Notes: a model not told the origin generated them from the letters alone. A stretch of 64,000 nucleotides of DNA from Pseudomonas arcuscaelestis (GCF_016881005.1 NZ_JACOPV010000004.1:310001-374000), one strand, 5' to 3'. Counted from the first letter of the stretch, positions 42,960-52,675 are shown. A program made the numbers and translations.

Positions 42960-45383
42960 TTACCACTGATAGGTAGCACTGGCCACTACGCTGCGTTGAT
43001 CACCGTAGTAGCAGTAGTAGCCGTCACAGGTAGAGATGTAATCTTTGTCGAACAGGTTAGTGGCGTTCAATTTGATAGACGCGCCTTTCAAGCTGTTATC
43101 CAGGCGGCCCAGGTCATAGTGAACAGTTGCGTCAAACACAGTGAACGCATCAGCCTTCCCCAACCAGGTATTGCCTTGGTCTCCATAGGTATTGCCGGTA
43201 TAGCGCGCACCTGCGCCGATGCCGAAACCGTCCAATACTCCGCTGCGCCAGGTGTAGTCTGCCCACAGGGATGCCTGTTGGTTAGGCATAAGCTGCAGGC
43301 GATTGCCCTTATAAATGCCTTTTTGCACTTCTGACTTGGCCAAGGTGTAAGCAGCGATAATTTTGAGATTTTCGGTCACATCGGAGACCGCCTCCAGTTC
43401 GAGACCCTTCACCTTCACTTCGCCGGTCTGGCTGGTGATGGTCACGTTTCCGACGTTCGAGGTAACCGAGACATTTTTCTGTGTCAGGTCGTAAACGGCA
43501 GCGCTCAACAGCGTGTTGGAGCCGGGAGGTTGGTACTTGATGCCCAGCTCCCATTGTTTACCTTCGGTGGGTTTGAAAGATTGGTCAGGGGATGTGCCCG
43601 CGTTGGTCGCAGTCTGGAAGGACTCAGCATAAGAGAGGTAGGGCACGAAGCCTGAGTCAAAGACATAACTGATTGCCGCATTGCCGCTGAAGTTTTTATA
43701 GCGGTCGGTGTTGGTTGCATCGTCGTCACTGTAATAAGTAGTGCCGGTGTGGACCCAGTCTTCGCGTCCACCCAGAGTCAGGCGCCATTGATCGAGGGCC
43801 ATCTGATCCTGTACATACAGGCCGGTCTGGACGGTCTTTTGGTTGTAGTCGTAGAAGGCATCCGAGCGCGGAGGGCGGACGATTGGCTGGCCATAAATCG
43901 GGTTGTTGACGTTGATTGGCGGGGCCGATCCGAAGATCGATGTGTAAGTGGTATCGGAACGTTGGTGATCAAGCCCGATCAGCAGGGTATGGCTGATAGC
44001 ACCGGTGTCGAAGTTAGCCTGCAGGTTGTTGTCTACTGCAAATTGGCTGATGTCTTCGTCAGTGCTGGTGGTAGAACGAGCAATGTTGCCCTCATCATCC
44101 ACTTGGCTGAAAGGATAGGAGCCGACAGTAACGGCTTGGAATGACAATTCCGATTTGGTGTATCGCAGGTTCTGGCGGAACTGCCAGACATCATTCAAAC
44201 GATGTTCAAAGGCATAACCCAGTGCGTAGTAGGTGCGGTCGTAGTATTCCCAATCAGGATCGCCCAGATTCTTGTGGTGGGATATATCACCGAAAGGTGA
44301 GTCGAGCTTGGTGCCCTGCAGTGGATGGAACTGACTGGTAATACCAGTATCGTCACGAGTGAACTGCGAGAGCAGGGTCAGTTTGGTATCGGTATCGATA
44401 TTCCAGGTCAGGCTGGGCGCAATGTTGTAGCGTTTGTTATCGACATGATCGATTTGAGTACCGCTGTCGCGTACCACACCACTGAGGCCATAAAGGAATT
44501 GCCCTTCGTCGTCGATCTTCCCGGTGCTGGCGAAGTTAATTTGACGATGGTTGTCGCTGCCGTACTGGACTTCGATTTCATTGCTCGACTCTTCGCTGGG
44601 GCGGCGGCTGACCATGTCCAGCATGCCACCCGGTGGAGTCTGGCCGTATACCGACGATGCCGGACCGCGCAGCAGGGCGAGGCGATCGAGATTCCAGGTT
44701 TCCTGCTTGGGGTTGGCATACACGCCTTTTGGTAACGGAAGGCCATCAAGAAACTGGGTGGGTTCGAAACCACGTACACGCAGCCAATCGGCGCGGGTGT
44801 CGCTACCGAAACTGCTGGCAACGATGCCAGGCATGTAGCGAACGGCGTCATCGAGATTTTGCACGCCGCGGTCGCTCATCTGCTCCCGGGTGGCGACAGA
44901 GATTGAGCGAGGTGCTTCGACAAGTGCTGTATCAGTCTTGGTGCCCGCAGCGGTGCGAGTTGCTACGTAACCTTCTACCGGCCCCCACGCGCTTTCCAGA
45001 TCACCGGTGGCATTGATACTGGTCTCCGGCAAGGCCATGACACCTTCCGGCGCCGCGACGAGGCTGTAGGTGCCCGCACTGCTTTGCTGCAGTTGCAAAC
45101 CCGTGCCACGCAGCGCGGCCTGCAATGCGCCGACGCCGTTGTATTGACCGTTGACCGGGGCCGAGGTAAGTCCGTTGGTCAGTCCCGGGTCCATCGACAG
45201 GGCAATGCCGGCCTGGCTTGCGATCTGGTTCAGGGTGCTCGACAGCGGCGCTGCTGGCAGGTTGTAGGTGCGCTGGCTGGATTGCTCGGCAGCAACCAGC
45301 GAAGTGCTCACCACCGGAGCGGACAGGGCAATGGCCAACGCCAGCAGGCTAGGGCGCAGGAAGGTATCGAAAACGCGGGACAT
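42960..45383 (-). CDS. TonB-dependent siderophore receptor with STN signalling domain (FiuA/FhuA-like)
   Basis: An 807-residue outer-membrane receptor. Signal peptide to about residue 31, then an STN domain (about 55-105) that signals to FecR. A plug domain includes ALVEAPRSISVATREQM and RVRGFEPTQFLDGL, and a 22-strand barrel ends in YQW with a terminal aromatic residue. The CDGYYCYYGDQR segment near the end resembles the C-terminus of ferrichrome receptors such as FhuA and FiuA, so a hydroxamate siderophore is the likely ligand (inference). Start ATG preceded by GAGGAG. It lies downstream of fecR after a 153-base gap. Confidence 0.92.
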   Translation of the reverse strand: MSRVFDTFLRPSLLALAIALSAPVVSTSLVAAEQSSQRTYNLPAAPLSSTLNQIASQAGIALSMDPGLTNGLTSAPVNGQYNGVGALQAALRGTGLQLQQSSAGTYSLVAAPEGVMALPETSINATGDLESAWGPVEGYVATRTAAGTKTDTALVEAPRSISVATREQMSDRGVQNLDDAVRYMPGIVASSFGSDTRADWLRVRGFEPTQFLDGLPLPKGVYANPKQETWNLDRLALLRGPASSVYGQTPPGGMLDMVSRRPSEESSNEIEVQYGSDNHRQINFASTGKIDDEGQFLYGLSGVVRDSGTQIDHVDNKRYNIAPSLTWNIDTDTKLTLLSQFTRDDTGITSQFHPLQGTKLDSPFGDISHHKNLGDPDWEYYDRTYYALGYAFEHRLNDVWQFRQNLRYTKSELSFQAVTVGSYPFSQVDDEGNIARSTTSTDEDISQFAVDNNLQANFDTGAISHTLLIGLDHQRSDTTYTSIFGSAPPINVNNPIYGQPIVRPPRSDAFYDYNQKTVQTGLYVQDQMALDQWRLTLGGREDWVHTGTTYYSDDDATNTDRYKNFSGNAAISYVFDSGFVPYLSYAESFQTATNAGTSPDQSFKPTEGKQWELGIKYQPPGSNTLLSAAVYDLTQKNVSVTSNVGNVTITSQTGEVKVKGLELEAVSDVTENLKIIAAYTLAKSEVQKGIYKGNRLQLMPNQQASLWADYTWRSGVLDGFGIGAGARYTGNTYGDQGNTWLGKADAFTVFDATVHYDLGRLDNSLKGASIKLNATNLFDKDYISTCDGYYCYYGDQRSVVASATYQW

Positions 45384-45502
45384 GCAGCAACTCCTCGACG
45401 AATAAGTGCTAACTAGCTTCCTTGCCGAGTGAGATTGGAAAAGTGATAGGGCTTAGTGAAAATAATTTAGATTAATATTTCAACCAGCGCTGCGGACGTG
45501 GT

Positions 45503-45532
45503 TTAACGCCGGCAAGGCCGGCTCCCACGGGA
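45503..45532. repeat. Short REP-like inverted repeat between fecR and the receptor gene
   Basis: GCCGGC-AAG-GCCGGC (45508-45522), followed by TCCCAC, the core of a common Pseudomonas REP variant. It is close to the fecR stop and may end the sigma/anti-sigma transcript. The rest of the 153-base gap is AT-rich and should carry the receptor promoter. Confidence 0.6.
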
Positions 45533-45536
45533 TTGT

Positions 45537-46502
45537 CTAAGGGGTGTCGGGCTTCGCTGCCACCGTCACCCACCAGGGGGTGTGCTGTTCGATCTGCACG
45601 GGCAGGGTCGGCAGCAACGACGTCAGGGCCAGATCGATGTTGTTCAGCGGGAAGCTGCCGGTGATGCGCAGGTCGGCCACCTCCGGTGCCACGCTCAGGT
45701 AGCCACTGCGGTATCGGGCAAGTTCTTCGACCAGGTCGCCCAGGCGCACGTTGTCGACCACCAGCATGCCGCGTGTCCAGGCGTCGGCGCCCATACTCAG
45801 CCCATCGATCTGGCTGAGCTGGTCTTGGCTCATCAACACTTGCTGACCTTCGTGCAGGATTTGCTCGTTGCCGCTGTCCTGTGGCCTGGCGGCCACGGCC
45901 GATTGCAATACGCTCAAGCGCGTCCCCTGGTCTTCGAGCTTGACCAGGAAGCGCGTACCGAGCGCCCGCATGCGTCCGTCCTCGGTGGCGACGATGAAAG
46001 GACGATCATCCTTGTGGCCGGTCTCGATGGAGATCTCACCTTCGTGAAGGACGATCAGGCGTTCTTTTTCATCAAAGCGAATATCCACCGCCGAATGGGT
46101 ATTCAGGCTGATCAAGGTGCCGTCGGTGAGGCGCATGCTGCGTTGCTCGCCGGTGGCTGTACGTTGATCTGCCAGCCAATAGCCCAGCGATTGATAGCTG
46201 CTGACCCAGCCCAAAAAGCCAACTGCCACCACCAGGCTGGCCAGGCCACCTCCCAATTTGCGCACGCGCTGGCGCAGCCCGGCGCGTGATTGCAGCAACG
46301 CCTGGCGCGCAGGCCCGGCTGCGGCGCTGAAGCGCTGGTCAAGCATGCCTAATTGCATCCATGCCCGTTGGTGTTCTTCGCTGGCAGCCAGCCACAGGGC
46401 AAACTCTGCGCGTTCGTCGCAACTGCCACTGCCTGAATCCAGGCACAGCTGCCAGGCAATCGCGGCGTCCAGTACCGTGGCGCTGACCGGCTTGCTGTTC
46501 AT
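45537..46502 (-). CDS. FecR-type anti-sigma/sigma regulator
   Basis: A 321-residue inner-membrane regulator that passes the siderophore signal from the receptor's STN domain to the ECF sigma factor. A cytoplasmic N-terminal DUF4880-like region (about 10-60) carries the motif WQLCLDSGSGSCDERAEF. A membrane helix follows at about 90-108 (GLASLVVAVGFLGWVS). The periplasmic FecR domain starts with GEQRSMRLTDGT and includes GEISIETG, and a C-terminal STN-interacting part ends the protein. The ATG at 46502 overlaps the sigma factor stop by four bases; an upstream start inside the sigma gene is rejected. Confidence 0.93.
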   Translation of the reverse strand: MNSKPVSATVLDAAIAWQLCLDSGSGSCDERAEFALWLAASEEHQRAWMQLGMLDQRFSAAAGPARQALLQSRAGLRQRVRKLGGGLASLVVAVGFLGWVSSYQSLGYWLADQRTATGEQRSMRLTDGTLISLNTHSAVDIRFDEKERLIVLHEGEISIETGHKDDRPFIVATEDGRMRALGTRFLVKLEDQGTRLSVLQSAVAARPQDSGNEQILHEGQQVLMSQDQLSQIDGLSMGADAWTRGMLVVDNVRLGDLVEELARYRSGYLSVAPEVADLRITGSFPLNNIDLALTSLLPTLPVQIEQHTPWWVTVAAKPDTP

Positions 46503-47017
46503 GTCGGCTCGCCGTACAGCGCGATGTAGCACTGACGCATGCCTTGGGCCAGGTACTGGCGCACGCGGGAAACGGACACACCCAGGCGTTCGGCAATTTG
46601 CGAATGGTTCAGGCCGTCGAGGCGGTTGTAGAGGAAAGCCGCTCGCGCTTTGCTCGACAGTTTGCCCAGCAGGCGGTCAATGGCTTTGAGGTCTTCAAGA
46701 ATCAGATGTTGTTCTTCCGGGGAAGGTTGTTCGGCTTCGGGGATCAGCATCAGCTCGGCCAGATAGGCCTGTTCCAGTGCCGCACGGCGAAAATGATCGA
46801 ACAACAGACCCTTGGCGATCGCCAGGATAAAGGCTCGAGGTTCACGCGGCGCCGACAATTGATCGCGACCCAGCAAGCGCACGAAGGTGTCCTGGCTGAG
46901 GTCTTCGGCACGGTCGGCGCAGGCGATATTACGCCGTAGCCAGCCGAGTAGCCAACTGCGATGGTCGCGGTAGAGCGTACCGACCAGCTCACTGTGTGGG
47001 CTTTGTGCGGACGACAA
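46499..47017 (-). CDS. ECF sigma factor, FecI type
   Basis: A 172-residue iron-starvation sigma factor. Region 2 has DLSQDTFVRLLGRD (about 38-51), and region 4 ends with HSQIAERLGVSVSRVRQYLAQGM, a helix-turn-helix for -35 recognition. It should direct transcription of the neighbouring receptor gene under FecR control. The start codon is TTG, preceded by GGGGAA; no in-frame ATG lies near enough to replace it. A Fur-like box sits about 30-50 bases upstream, consistent with iron repression. Confidence 0.92.
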   Translation of the reverse strand: MSSAQSPHSELVGTLYRDHRSWLLGWLRRNIACADRAEDLSQDTFVRLLGRDQLSAPREPRAFILAIAKGLLFDHFRRAALEQAYLAELMLIPEAEQPSPEEQHLILEDLKAIDRLLGKLSSKARAAFLYNRLDGLNHSQIAERLGVSVSRVRQYLAQGMRQCYIALYGEPT

Positions 47018-47045
47018 GGCGTTCCCCGAAAAAGATGTGTTAACT

Positions 47046-47065
47046 AACGAGAATTATTCGCGATT
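47046..47065. promoter_or_regulatory. Candidate Fur box upstream of fecI
   Basis: AACGAGAATTATTCGCGATT resembles the interleaved inverted pattern of Pseudomonas Fur boxes (GAGAATTATT..GCATT-like). It lies 29-48 bases upstream of the sigma factor start, where Fur would block transcription in iron-replete cells. Assigned by eye. Confidence 0.5.
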
Positions 47066-47112
47066 GTTACAGAATCTCCTTGTGAAACGCAATTGACGCT
47101 CATCGGATGATG

Positions 47113-47817
47113 TTAAAAGCCGTGACTTTGTTGACGTCGGCGCCGCCAACGTTGCAACTGTTGGTCGAGCTGGGCCGGGCTGTCCAACTGCTGGCGCCGC
47201 GCCTGGCTGAATAAAATCAGGGCCAGTTCGGCAGTAACCATGGCATCGGCACTGGCGTTGTGGCGTTCTACCGCTTCGAGGCCGAAACAGGCTGTCCAGT
47301 CGTCCAGCCCGGCTTCGCGCAGGGTTAGCTGCGGGTTCAGCAGGGGAGCCAGTTCAGCGACGTCGATGAACGGGTGCTGCAGGCGATAGCCGAGGTTGTC
47401 TTTCAGGGCGCGTGCGAGCATGCGCTGGTCGAATGGGGCATGAAAGGCCAATACGGGGCTGTCGCCAATAAAAGCCATCAGGTCGAGCAGTGCCTCGGCT
47501 GGATCGCAACCTGCTGCAATAGCGCTGGGTCCCAGGCCATGGATCAACACGCTGGAGGTCAGCTTGTGGTCGCGTTGATAGAGCGTGCGCTCGAACTGCT
47601 GACTGAAATCTATCGCGCCATCTTCGATGACCACTGCGCCAATCGAAAGTACCTGGTCACGTTGGGTGTTCAGGCCGCTGGTTTCCAGGTCGAGCACAAC
47701 CCAGCGTTGAGAGCGCAAGGTGTTGTCACCGAGCGCGGCCGCAGGTGCCAGCTGGGCGACGCGCTGGCAGATCTGCTCATCGATTTGTCGAGGGCGTAGC
47801 CAGGCAAAAAGACTCAC
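47113..47817 (-). CDS. DnaQ-like 3'-5' exonuclease (DEDDh)
   Basis: A 234-residue protein with the full DEDDh exonuclease set: VVLDLETSG (Asp42, Glu44), HAPFDQRML (the second Asp) and HNASADAM (His and final Asp). This is the DNA polymerase III epsilon-like family, but short and lacking the polymerase-binding tail, so a free-standing nuclease is likely. Its start overlaps the stop of the cNMP/CBS/nucleotidyltransferase gene by four bases, and the two probably form an operon. The substrate is unknown. Confidence 0.9.
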   Translation of the reverse strand: MSLFAWLRPRQIDEQICQRVAQLAPAAALGDNTLRSQRWVVLDLETSGLNTQRDQVLSIGAVVIEDGAIDFSQQFERTLYQRDHKLTSSVLIHGLGPSAIAAGCDPAEALLDLMAFIGDSPVLAFHAPFDQRMLARALKDNLGYRLQHPFIDVAELAPLLNPQLTLREAGLDDWTACFGLEAVERHNASADAMVTAELALILFSQARRQQLDSPAQLDQQLQRWRRRRQQSHGF

Positions 47818-49751
47818 AACTGATACCTCAATGCCAGGCTGCTCTGCAGTCGCTGCGCCTGGCGCAATGATTCGCGCAGGATACGCCGGTCCAGATGATT
47901 GAGGCTGTCCGGGTCAACGCGGTTGGAGTAGGGCAGGTTCTGCCGGCTTTGCAACTGATGCTGCTGCATGCGGGTTTGCTGGATGAAGTGGTAGGCCTCT
48001 TCATACGCGGCACCGTCGAGTGGGTCGATCACTTCACGGCTAACCAGTTCGCGCAGGCGTTCCAGGGTATTGTTGGCGCTGATGCCATTGGCCAATGCCA
48101 GAAGACGGGCGCCGTCGACAAAGGGGGTCAGCCCCTGGACCTTGAGGTCGAGCGTGGCGGCTTTATCGCTGCCCTGGCGGGTCAGTACGAATTCGCGGAA
48201 ACGACCTACGGGCGGGCGCTGGCGCAAGGCGTTGCCAGCCATCATGCGTTGAAACAGACGGTTATCGGCTACTTGCTCGAGAATGCTCTGGCGTAGCTGT
48301 TCGCAGGCGCTTTCATTGCCCCAGACCACTCGCAGGTCAAAATAGATGCTGGAGGCCAGGAGATTTTCCGGCGTGGCCTCGCGAATGAACGCGGCAAATC
48401 GGCGTGCCCATTCCGAGCGCGACAGGCAGAGCTCGGGATTGCCGGCCATGATGTTGCCCTTGCACAGGGTAAAACCGCATTGAGCCAGGCCCTGATTGAT
48501 GTACTGGGCCAGTGGCAGCAGGCGACCGCGAATTTCCGCAGCCTGGGCTGCATCGCGGGCTTCAAAAAGAATGCCGTTGTCCTGGTCGGTGTGCAGGGTT
48601 TGCTCACGCCGGCCTTCACTGCCAAAACACAGCCAACTGAAGGGCACACCGGGATCGCCCTTGTCCTGGATAGCGAGTTCGATCACCCGGCATACGGTAT
48701 GGTCGTTGAGCAGTGTGATGATCTGCGTGATCTGCGTCGAGGAGGCGCCGTGGGCGAGCATGCGCTCGACCAGTAGCCCAATTTCGCCACGCAACGACAC
48801 CAGGTTCTCGATCCGCGCGGCGTGGCGAATGGTGCGGGCCAGGTGCACCAGGTCAACACGCTGCAGAGAGAACAGATCGCGCTCCGACACCACGCCGCAA
48901 AGGCGTCTGTCCTCCACCAGGCACACATGCGCAATGTGGCGTTCGGTCATGGCAATGGCGGCGTCAAAAGCGCTGGCCTGCGGGCTGAGGTAGAACGGAT
49001 CGGCGGTCATGTGCTCGGCAATGGGACCCGAGACATCAGCGCTGGCATCGGCGACTACCTGGCGCAGGTCGCGCAGGGTAAAGATACCGATGGGAAAGCG
49101 CTGCCCGTCGACGATCACAATACTGCCGACTTGCTGCTCATGCATCAGTGCCACGGCTTGGCGTACTGGTGTATTCGATTCACAGGTCACCGGGTGGCGC
49201 ATGGCCAACTCACCGAGGCGGGTGTTGAGTGAGTACTGGGTACCGAGGGTTTCCACGGCACGGCGCTGGACCTGTTGATTGACCTGATCGAGCAGGCTGC
49301 TGACGCCCCGCAGGGCGAAGTCGCGAAAAACCTCGGAAAGCGCGAACAGGCGAATGAATGCCGCTTTGTTCAGTTGCAGGCAAAAGGTGTCTTCGCCGGC
49401 CAGGTGTTCTGTGCGGGTGGCACGTTCGCCAAGCAATGCGGCGAGGGGAAAGCACTCGCCAGTGGTGATCTCGAATGTGGTTTCAGTACCGGGGCGCGTT
49501 TCATGTTGGCGCTCGCCGACAACTCGACCCTGCTTGACGATGTAGAAGTGCTCTACGGGCCCGTCATTGGGTTTGATGATGCTGTCATTGGCTGCATAGA
49601 AACGCAGCTGGCATTGTTCGACGAGAAACGCCAGGTGAGCGTTCTCCATCTGGTTGAAAGGAGGAAAGCGTTGCAGAAACTGCAGGGTCCCCTGGATGTT
49701 CTGCATGACTGCAGTCTTTCCGGCCTGGGTGAAGGCGTCCATTTTGCTCAT
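47814..49751 (-). CDS. cNMP-binding/CBS/DUF294 nucleotidyltransferase-like signalling protein
   Basis: A 645-residue cytosolic protein. Order of domains: cyclic-nucleotide-binding fold (about 25-140), two CBS repeats (about 175-300), a DUF294 nucleotidyltransferase domain with GSEGRREQTLHTDQDNGILF (paired Asp in TDQDN), and a C-terminal DUF294_C helical region. It resembles the uridylyltransferase part of GlnD, but its target is unknown. The ATG at 49751 (MSKMDAF) is chosen by resemblance to homologues; a later ATG at residue 16 also has a good ribosome site (GGAAAGA), so the start is uncertain. It overlaps the exonuclease gene by four bases. Confidence 0.88.
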   Translation of the reverse strand: MSKMDAFTQAGKTAVMQNIQGTLQFLQRFPPFNQMENAHLAFLVEQCQLRFYAANDSIIKPNDGPVEHFYIVKQGRVVGERQHETRPGTETTFEITTGECFPLAALLGERATRTEHLAGEDTFCLQLNKAAFIRLFALSEVFRDFALRGVSSLLDQVNQQVQRRAVETLGTQYSLNTRLGELAMRHPVTCESNTPVRQAVALMHEQQVGSIVIVDGQRFPIGIFTLRDLRQVVADASADVSGPIAEHMTADPFYLSPQASAFDAAIAMTERHIAHVCLVEDRRLCGVVSERDLFSLQRVDLVHLARTIRHAARIENLVSLRGEIGLLVERMLAHGASSTQITQIITLLNDHTVCRVIELAIQDKGDPGVPFSWLCFGSEGRREQTLHTDQDNGILFEARDAAQAAEIRGRLLPLAQYINQGLAQCGFTLCKGNIMAGNPELCLSRSEWARRFAAFIREATPENLLASSIYFDLRVVWGNESACEQLRQSILEQVADNRLFQRMMAGNALRQRPPVGRFREFVLTRQGSDKAATLDLKVQGLTPFVDGARLLALANGISANNTLERLRELVSREVIDPLDGAAYEEAYHFIQQTRMQQHQLQSRQNLPYSNRVDPDSLNHLDRRILRESLRQAQRLQSSLALRYQL

Positions 49752-49987
49752 GAGCGTTACCGCAAATTTATGTCGAGCTGTATACATCGACCTTGTTGTT
49801 TTCGACCTTCATGGTCGGTTGCAGTGTCGCCGGTGCCCATTGGACGTAAGTCTAAACAATGCGACGGACAGGTTGAGAAACACGCCGGCTGTCAAATTGC
49901 CGACGAAAGGCGGGTTGCAAGGCGATCAAAAGCGGTCTGAACTTGATTCAAGGGAGATTTTTCCGCGTCATCGATGATGAGAGAGCT

Positions 49988-50431
49988 ATGCCCGACCAAG
50001 ACGACATCCTCAGTGATGCCGAGCGCGAAGCGCTGGCAACGATTACAGCGCCGAAGGCTGCTGCGCAGAAAGTGTTGATCGTCGATGACAATGAGCTGGC
50101 TCGGGAGGCGCTGGCCAGTTACCTGAAAGCCCAAGGTATCAAATGCGTGACGGCGGAAAATGCCCAGCGGGCGCTGGCGTATCTAAAGGGTGAGCGCGGA
50201 ATTGGTCTGTTGATTACAGATTTGCGCATGCAGCCTTTCGATGGACTTGAATTGATCCGCCAGATTCGCGAATCGGAAAAGGCAGCCCTGCCGATCATCA
50301 TCGTGTCCGGTGATGCCGATGTTCCTGATGCCATTGCGGCGATGCATTTGAGTGTTGTCGACTTTCTGCTCAAGCCGATTGATTTGGACAAATTGATGGA
50401 GTTGGTGCGTAAGGAATTGGGGATTACTTGA
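49988..50431 (+). CDS. Single-domain response regulator
   Basis: A 147-residue protein made of a short ~25-residue leader and a receiver domain. Asp35 and Asp36 (VLIVDDNELAREAL) form the acidic pocket, the phospho-acceptor is Asp78 in LLITDLRMQPFDGLEL, and the conserved Lys is in DFLLKPIDLD at about 130. There is no output domain and no kinase gene nearby, so it must work through partners encoded elsewhere. The ATG at 49988 follows GAGAG; an earlier in-frame start at 49943 has no ribosome site. It is divergent from the CBS/nucleotidyltransferase gene. Confidence 0.9.
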   Translation: MPDQDDILSDAEREALATITAPKAAAQKVLIVDDNELAREALASYLKAQGIKCVTAENAQRALAYLKGERGIGLLITDLRMQPFDGLELIRQIRESEKAALPIIIVSGDADVPDAIAAMHLSVVDFLLKPIDLDKLMELVRKELGIT

Positions 50432-50436
50432 AGCAA

Positions 50437-50484
50437 ATCGCGGGGCAAGCCCGCTCCACTGAGGGAGCGGGCCTGTCTCGCGAT
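50437..50484. repeat. Complete REP element
   Basis: Outer ATCGCG (50437-50442) and CGCGAT (50479-50484) flank an inner perfect stem GCCCGCTCC (50449-50457) and GGAGCGGGC (50464-50472). It separates the convergent receiver gene and glcB, 13 bases from the glcB stop. Confidence 0.8.
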
Positions 50485-50497
50485 AAAGGCGACGCGA

Positions 50498-52675
50498 TTA
50501 CAGGCCGTTCTTGGCCTTGAACTCACGACGACGACGATGCAGGACCGGCTCGGTGTAGCCGTTCGGCTGCTTGGTGCCTTCTACCACCAGCTCGACGGCC
50601 GCCTGGAAGGCGATATTGTCGTCGAAGTTTGGTGCCAGCGGACGGTACAGCGGGTCGTTGGCGTTCTGCTTGTCGACTACCGGAGCCATGCGCTTGAGGC
50701 TTTCCAGTACCTGGGCCTCGTTGACAATGCCGTGACGCAGCCAGTTGGCCAGAAGCTGGGCGGAAATGCGCAGGGTCGCGCGGTCTTCCATCAAGCCGAC
50801 GTCATTGATGTCTGGCACCTTCGAACAACCGACACCCTGGTCGATCCAGCGCACAACGTAACCGAGGATGCCCTGGGCGTTGTTGTCCAGCTCGTTGCGG
50901 ATTTCTTCTTCGGACCAATTGGTGTCTGTTGCCAGCGGAATGGTCAGAATGTCATCCACCGACGCAGGCGCACGCTTGGCCAGTTCGGCCTGGCGAGCGA
51001 ATACGTCAACCTTGTGGTAGTGCAATGCATGCAGTGCTGCGGCAGTCGGCGACGGTACCCAGGCAGTGTTGGCGCCTGCCAGCGGGTGAGCGATTTTCTG
51101 CTCGAGCATGTCGGCCATCAGATCAGGCATGGCCCACATGCCTTTGCCGATCTGGGCGCGGCCTTGCAGACCGGTAGCCAGGCCGATATCGACGTTGGAG
51201 TTCTCGTAGGCGCCAATCCACTTCTGGGTTTTCATGGCGCCCTTGCGCACGACAGCGCCTGCTTCCATGGAGGTGTGGATTTCGTCACCGGTGCGGTCGA
51301 GGAAGCCGGTGTTGATGAACACCACACGCTCACTGGCGGCTTTGATACAGGCCTTGAGGTTGACCGTGGTACGGCGCTCCTCGTCCATGATGCCGACCTT
51401 CAGGGTATTACGCTTCATACCCAGAACGTCTTCGATGCGGCCGAACAGCTCGTTGGTGAACGCTGCTTCTTCCGGACCGTGCATCTTCGGCTTAACGATG
51501 TAGACCGAACCGGTACGGCTGTTCTTACGGCTGGTGTTGCCGTTGATGTTGTGAATTGCGGCAAGGTTGGTGATCAGGCCGTCGAGAATACCCTCTGGCA
51601 CTTCATTGCCATCTTTGTCGAGGATTGCGTCGATGGTCATCAAGTGGCCGACGTTACGCACAAACAGCAAGGAGCGACCGTGCAGGGTCACTGTTCCACC
51701 GTTAGGTGCGGTGTATTCGCGGTCCGGGTTCATGGTCCGGGTGAAGGTCTGACCGCCTTTGCTGACGCTTTCCGACAGGTCGCCTTTCATCAGGCCGAGC
51801 CAGTTGCGGTAGATCACTACCTTGTCGTCGGCATCGACAGCGGCAACCGAGTCTTCGCAGTCCATGATGGTGGTCAGGGCGGCTTCCATCAGCACGTCCT
51901 TGACCCCGGCAGCGTCGGTCTGGCCGACCGGAGTGCTGGCGTCGAACTGGATTTCGAAGTGCAGGCCATTGTGCTTGAGCAGAATGGACGTTGGCGCTGA
52001 AGCGTCGCCGAGGAAACCGATCAGCTGTGCGTCATCGCGCAGGCCACTGTTGCTGCCGCCTTTGAGGGCAACGACCAGTTTGCCGCCTTCGATGCGGTAG
52101 GCAGTGGAATCGACGTGCGAGCCAGCAGCCAGTGGTGCGGACTCATCGAGGAAGGCACGGGCGAAGGCGATAACCTTGTCACCGCGAACCTTGTTGTAGC
52201 CTTTGCCTTTTTCCGCACCGCCAGCTTCGCTGATGGCATCGGTGCCGTACAGGGCATCGTACAGCGAGCCCCAGCGGGCGTTGGACGCGTTCAGGGCAAA
52301 GCGCGCATTCATCACCGGCACAACCAACTGTGGACCGGCCATGCGGGCAATTTCGTCGTCGACGTTCTGGGTCGAAGCCTGGAAGTCTGCTGCTTCTGGC
52401 AGCAAGTAACCGATGTCCTGGAGGAAGGCTTTGTAAGCCACGGCATCGTGAGCCTGGCCTTGACGCGCCTGGTGCCAGGCATCGATCTGTGCCTGCAGTG
52501 CGTCACGTTTGGCCAGCAGTGCTTTGTTCTTTGGAGCGAGGTCGTTGATGATCTTTTCTGCCCCCACCCAGAACTGCTCGGCGTTGACGCCGGTTCCAGG
52601 AATGGCTTCGTTGTTCACGAAGTCGAACAGGACTTTGGCGACCTGAAGGCCACCGACTTGAACGTGTTCAGTCAT
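50498..52675 (-). CDS. glcB: Malate synthase G
   Basis: A 725-residue cytosolic enzyme condensing glyoxylate and acetyl-CoA to malate in glyoxylate/glycolate use. The long single-chain G isoform has full length (about 720-725). Active-site segments include the catalytic-acid region [14 protein letters not shown] and the acetyl-CoA-binding [21 protein letters not shown] use the ATG at 52675 (MTEHVQVG); four upstream codons lack support. It is divergent from the gcvR-like gene across a 438-base region carrying a perfect palindrome. Confidence 0.97.
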   Translation of the reverse strand: MTEHVQVGGLQVAKVLFDFVNNEAIPGTGVNAEQFWVGAEKIINDLAPKNKALLAKRDALQAQIDAWHQARQGQAHDAVAYKAFLQDIGYLLPEAADFQASTQNVDDEIARMAGPQLVVPVMNARFALNASNARWGSLYDALYGTDAISEAGGAEKGKGYNKVRGDKVIAFARAFLDESAPLAAGSHVDSTAYRIEGGKLVVALKGGSNSGLRDDAQLIGFLGDASAPTSILLKHNGLHFEIQFDASTPVGQTDAAGVKDVLMEAALTTIMDCEDSVAAVDADDKVVIYRNWLGLMKGDLSESVSKGGQTFTRTMNPDREYTAPNGGTVTLHGRSLLFVRNVGHLMTIDAILDKDGNEVPEGILDGLITNLAAIHNINGNTSRKNSRTGSVYIVKPKMHGPEEAAFTNELFGRIEDVLGMKRNTLKVGIMDEERRTTVNLKACIKAASERVVFINTGFLDRTGDEIHTSMEAGAVVRKGAMKTQKWIGAYENSNVDIGLATGLQGRAQIGKGMWAMPDLMADMLEQKIAHPLAGANTAWVPSPTAAALHALHYHKVDVFARQAELAKRAPASVDDILTIPLATDTNWSEEEIRNELDNNAQGILGYVVRWIDQGVGCSKVPDINDVGLMEDRATLRISAQLLANWLRHGIVNEAQVLESLKRMAPVVDKQNANDPLYRPLAPNFDDNIAFQAAVELVVEGTKQPNGYTEPVLHRRRREFKAKNGL

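Noticed and set aside
50537-52000. A 487-codon plus-strand frame opposite glcB
   Set aside because: Shadow of malate synthase G.
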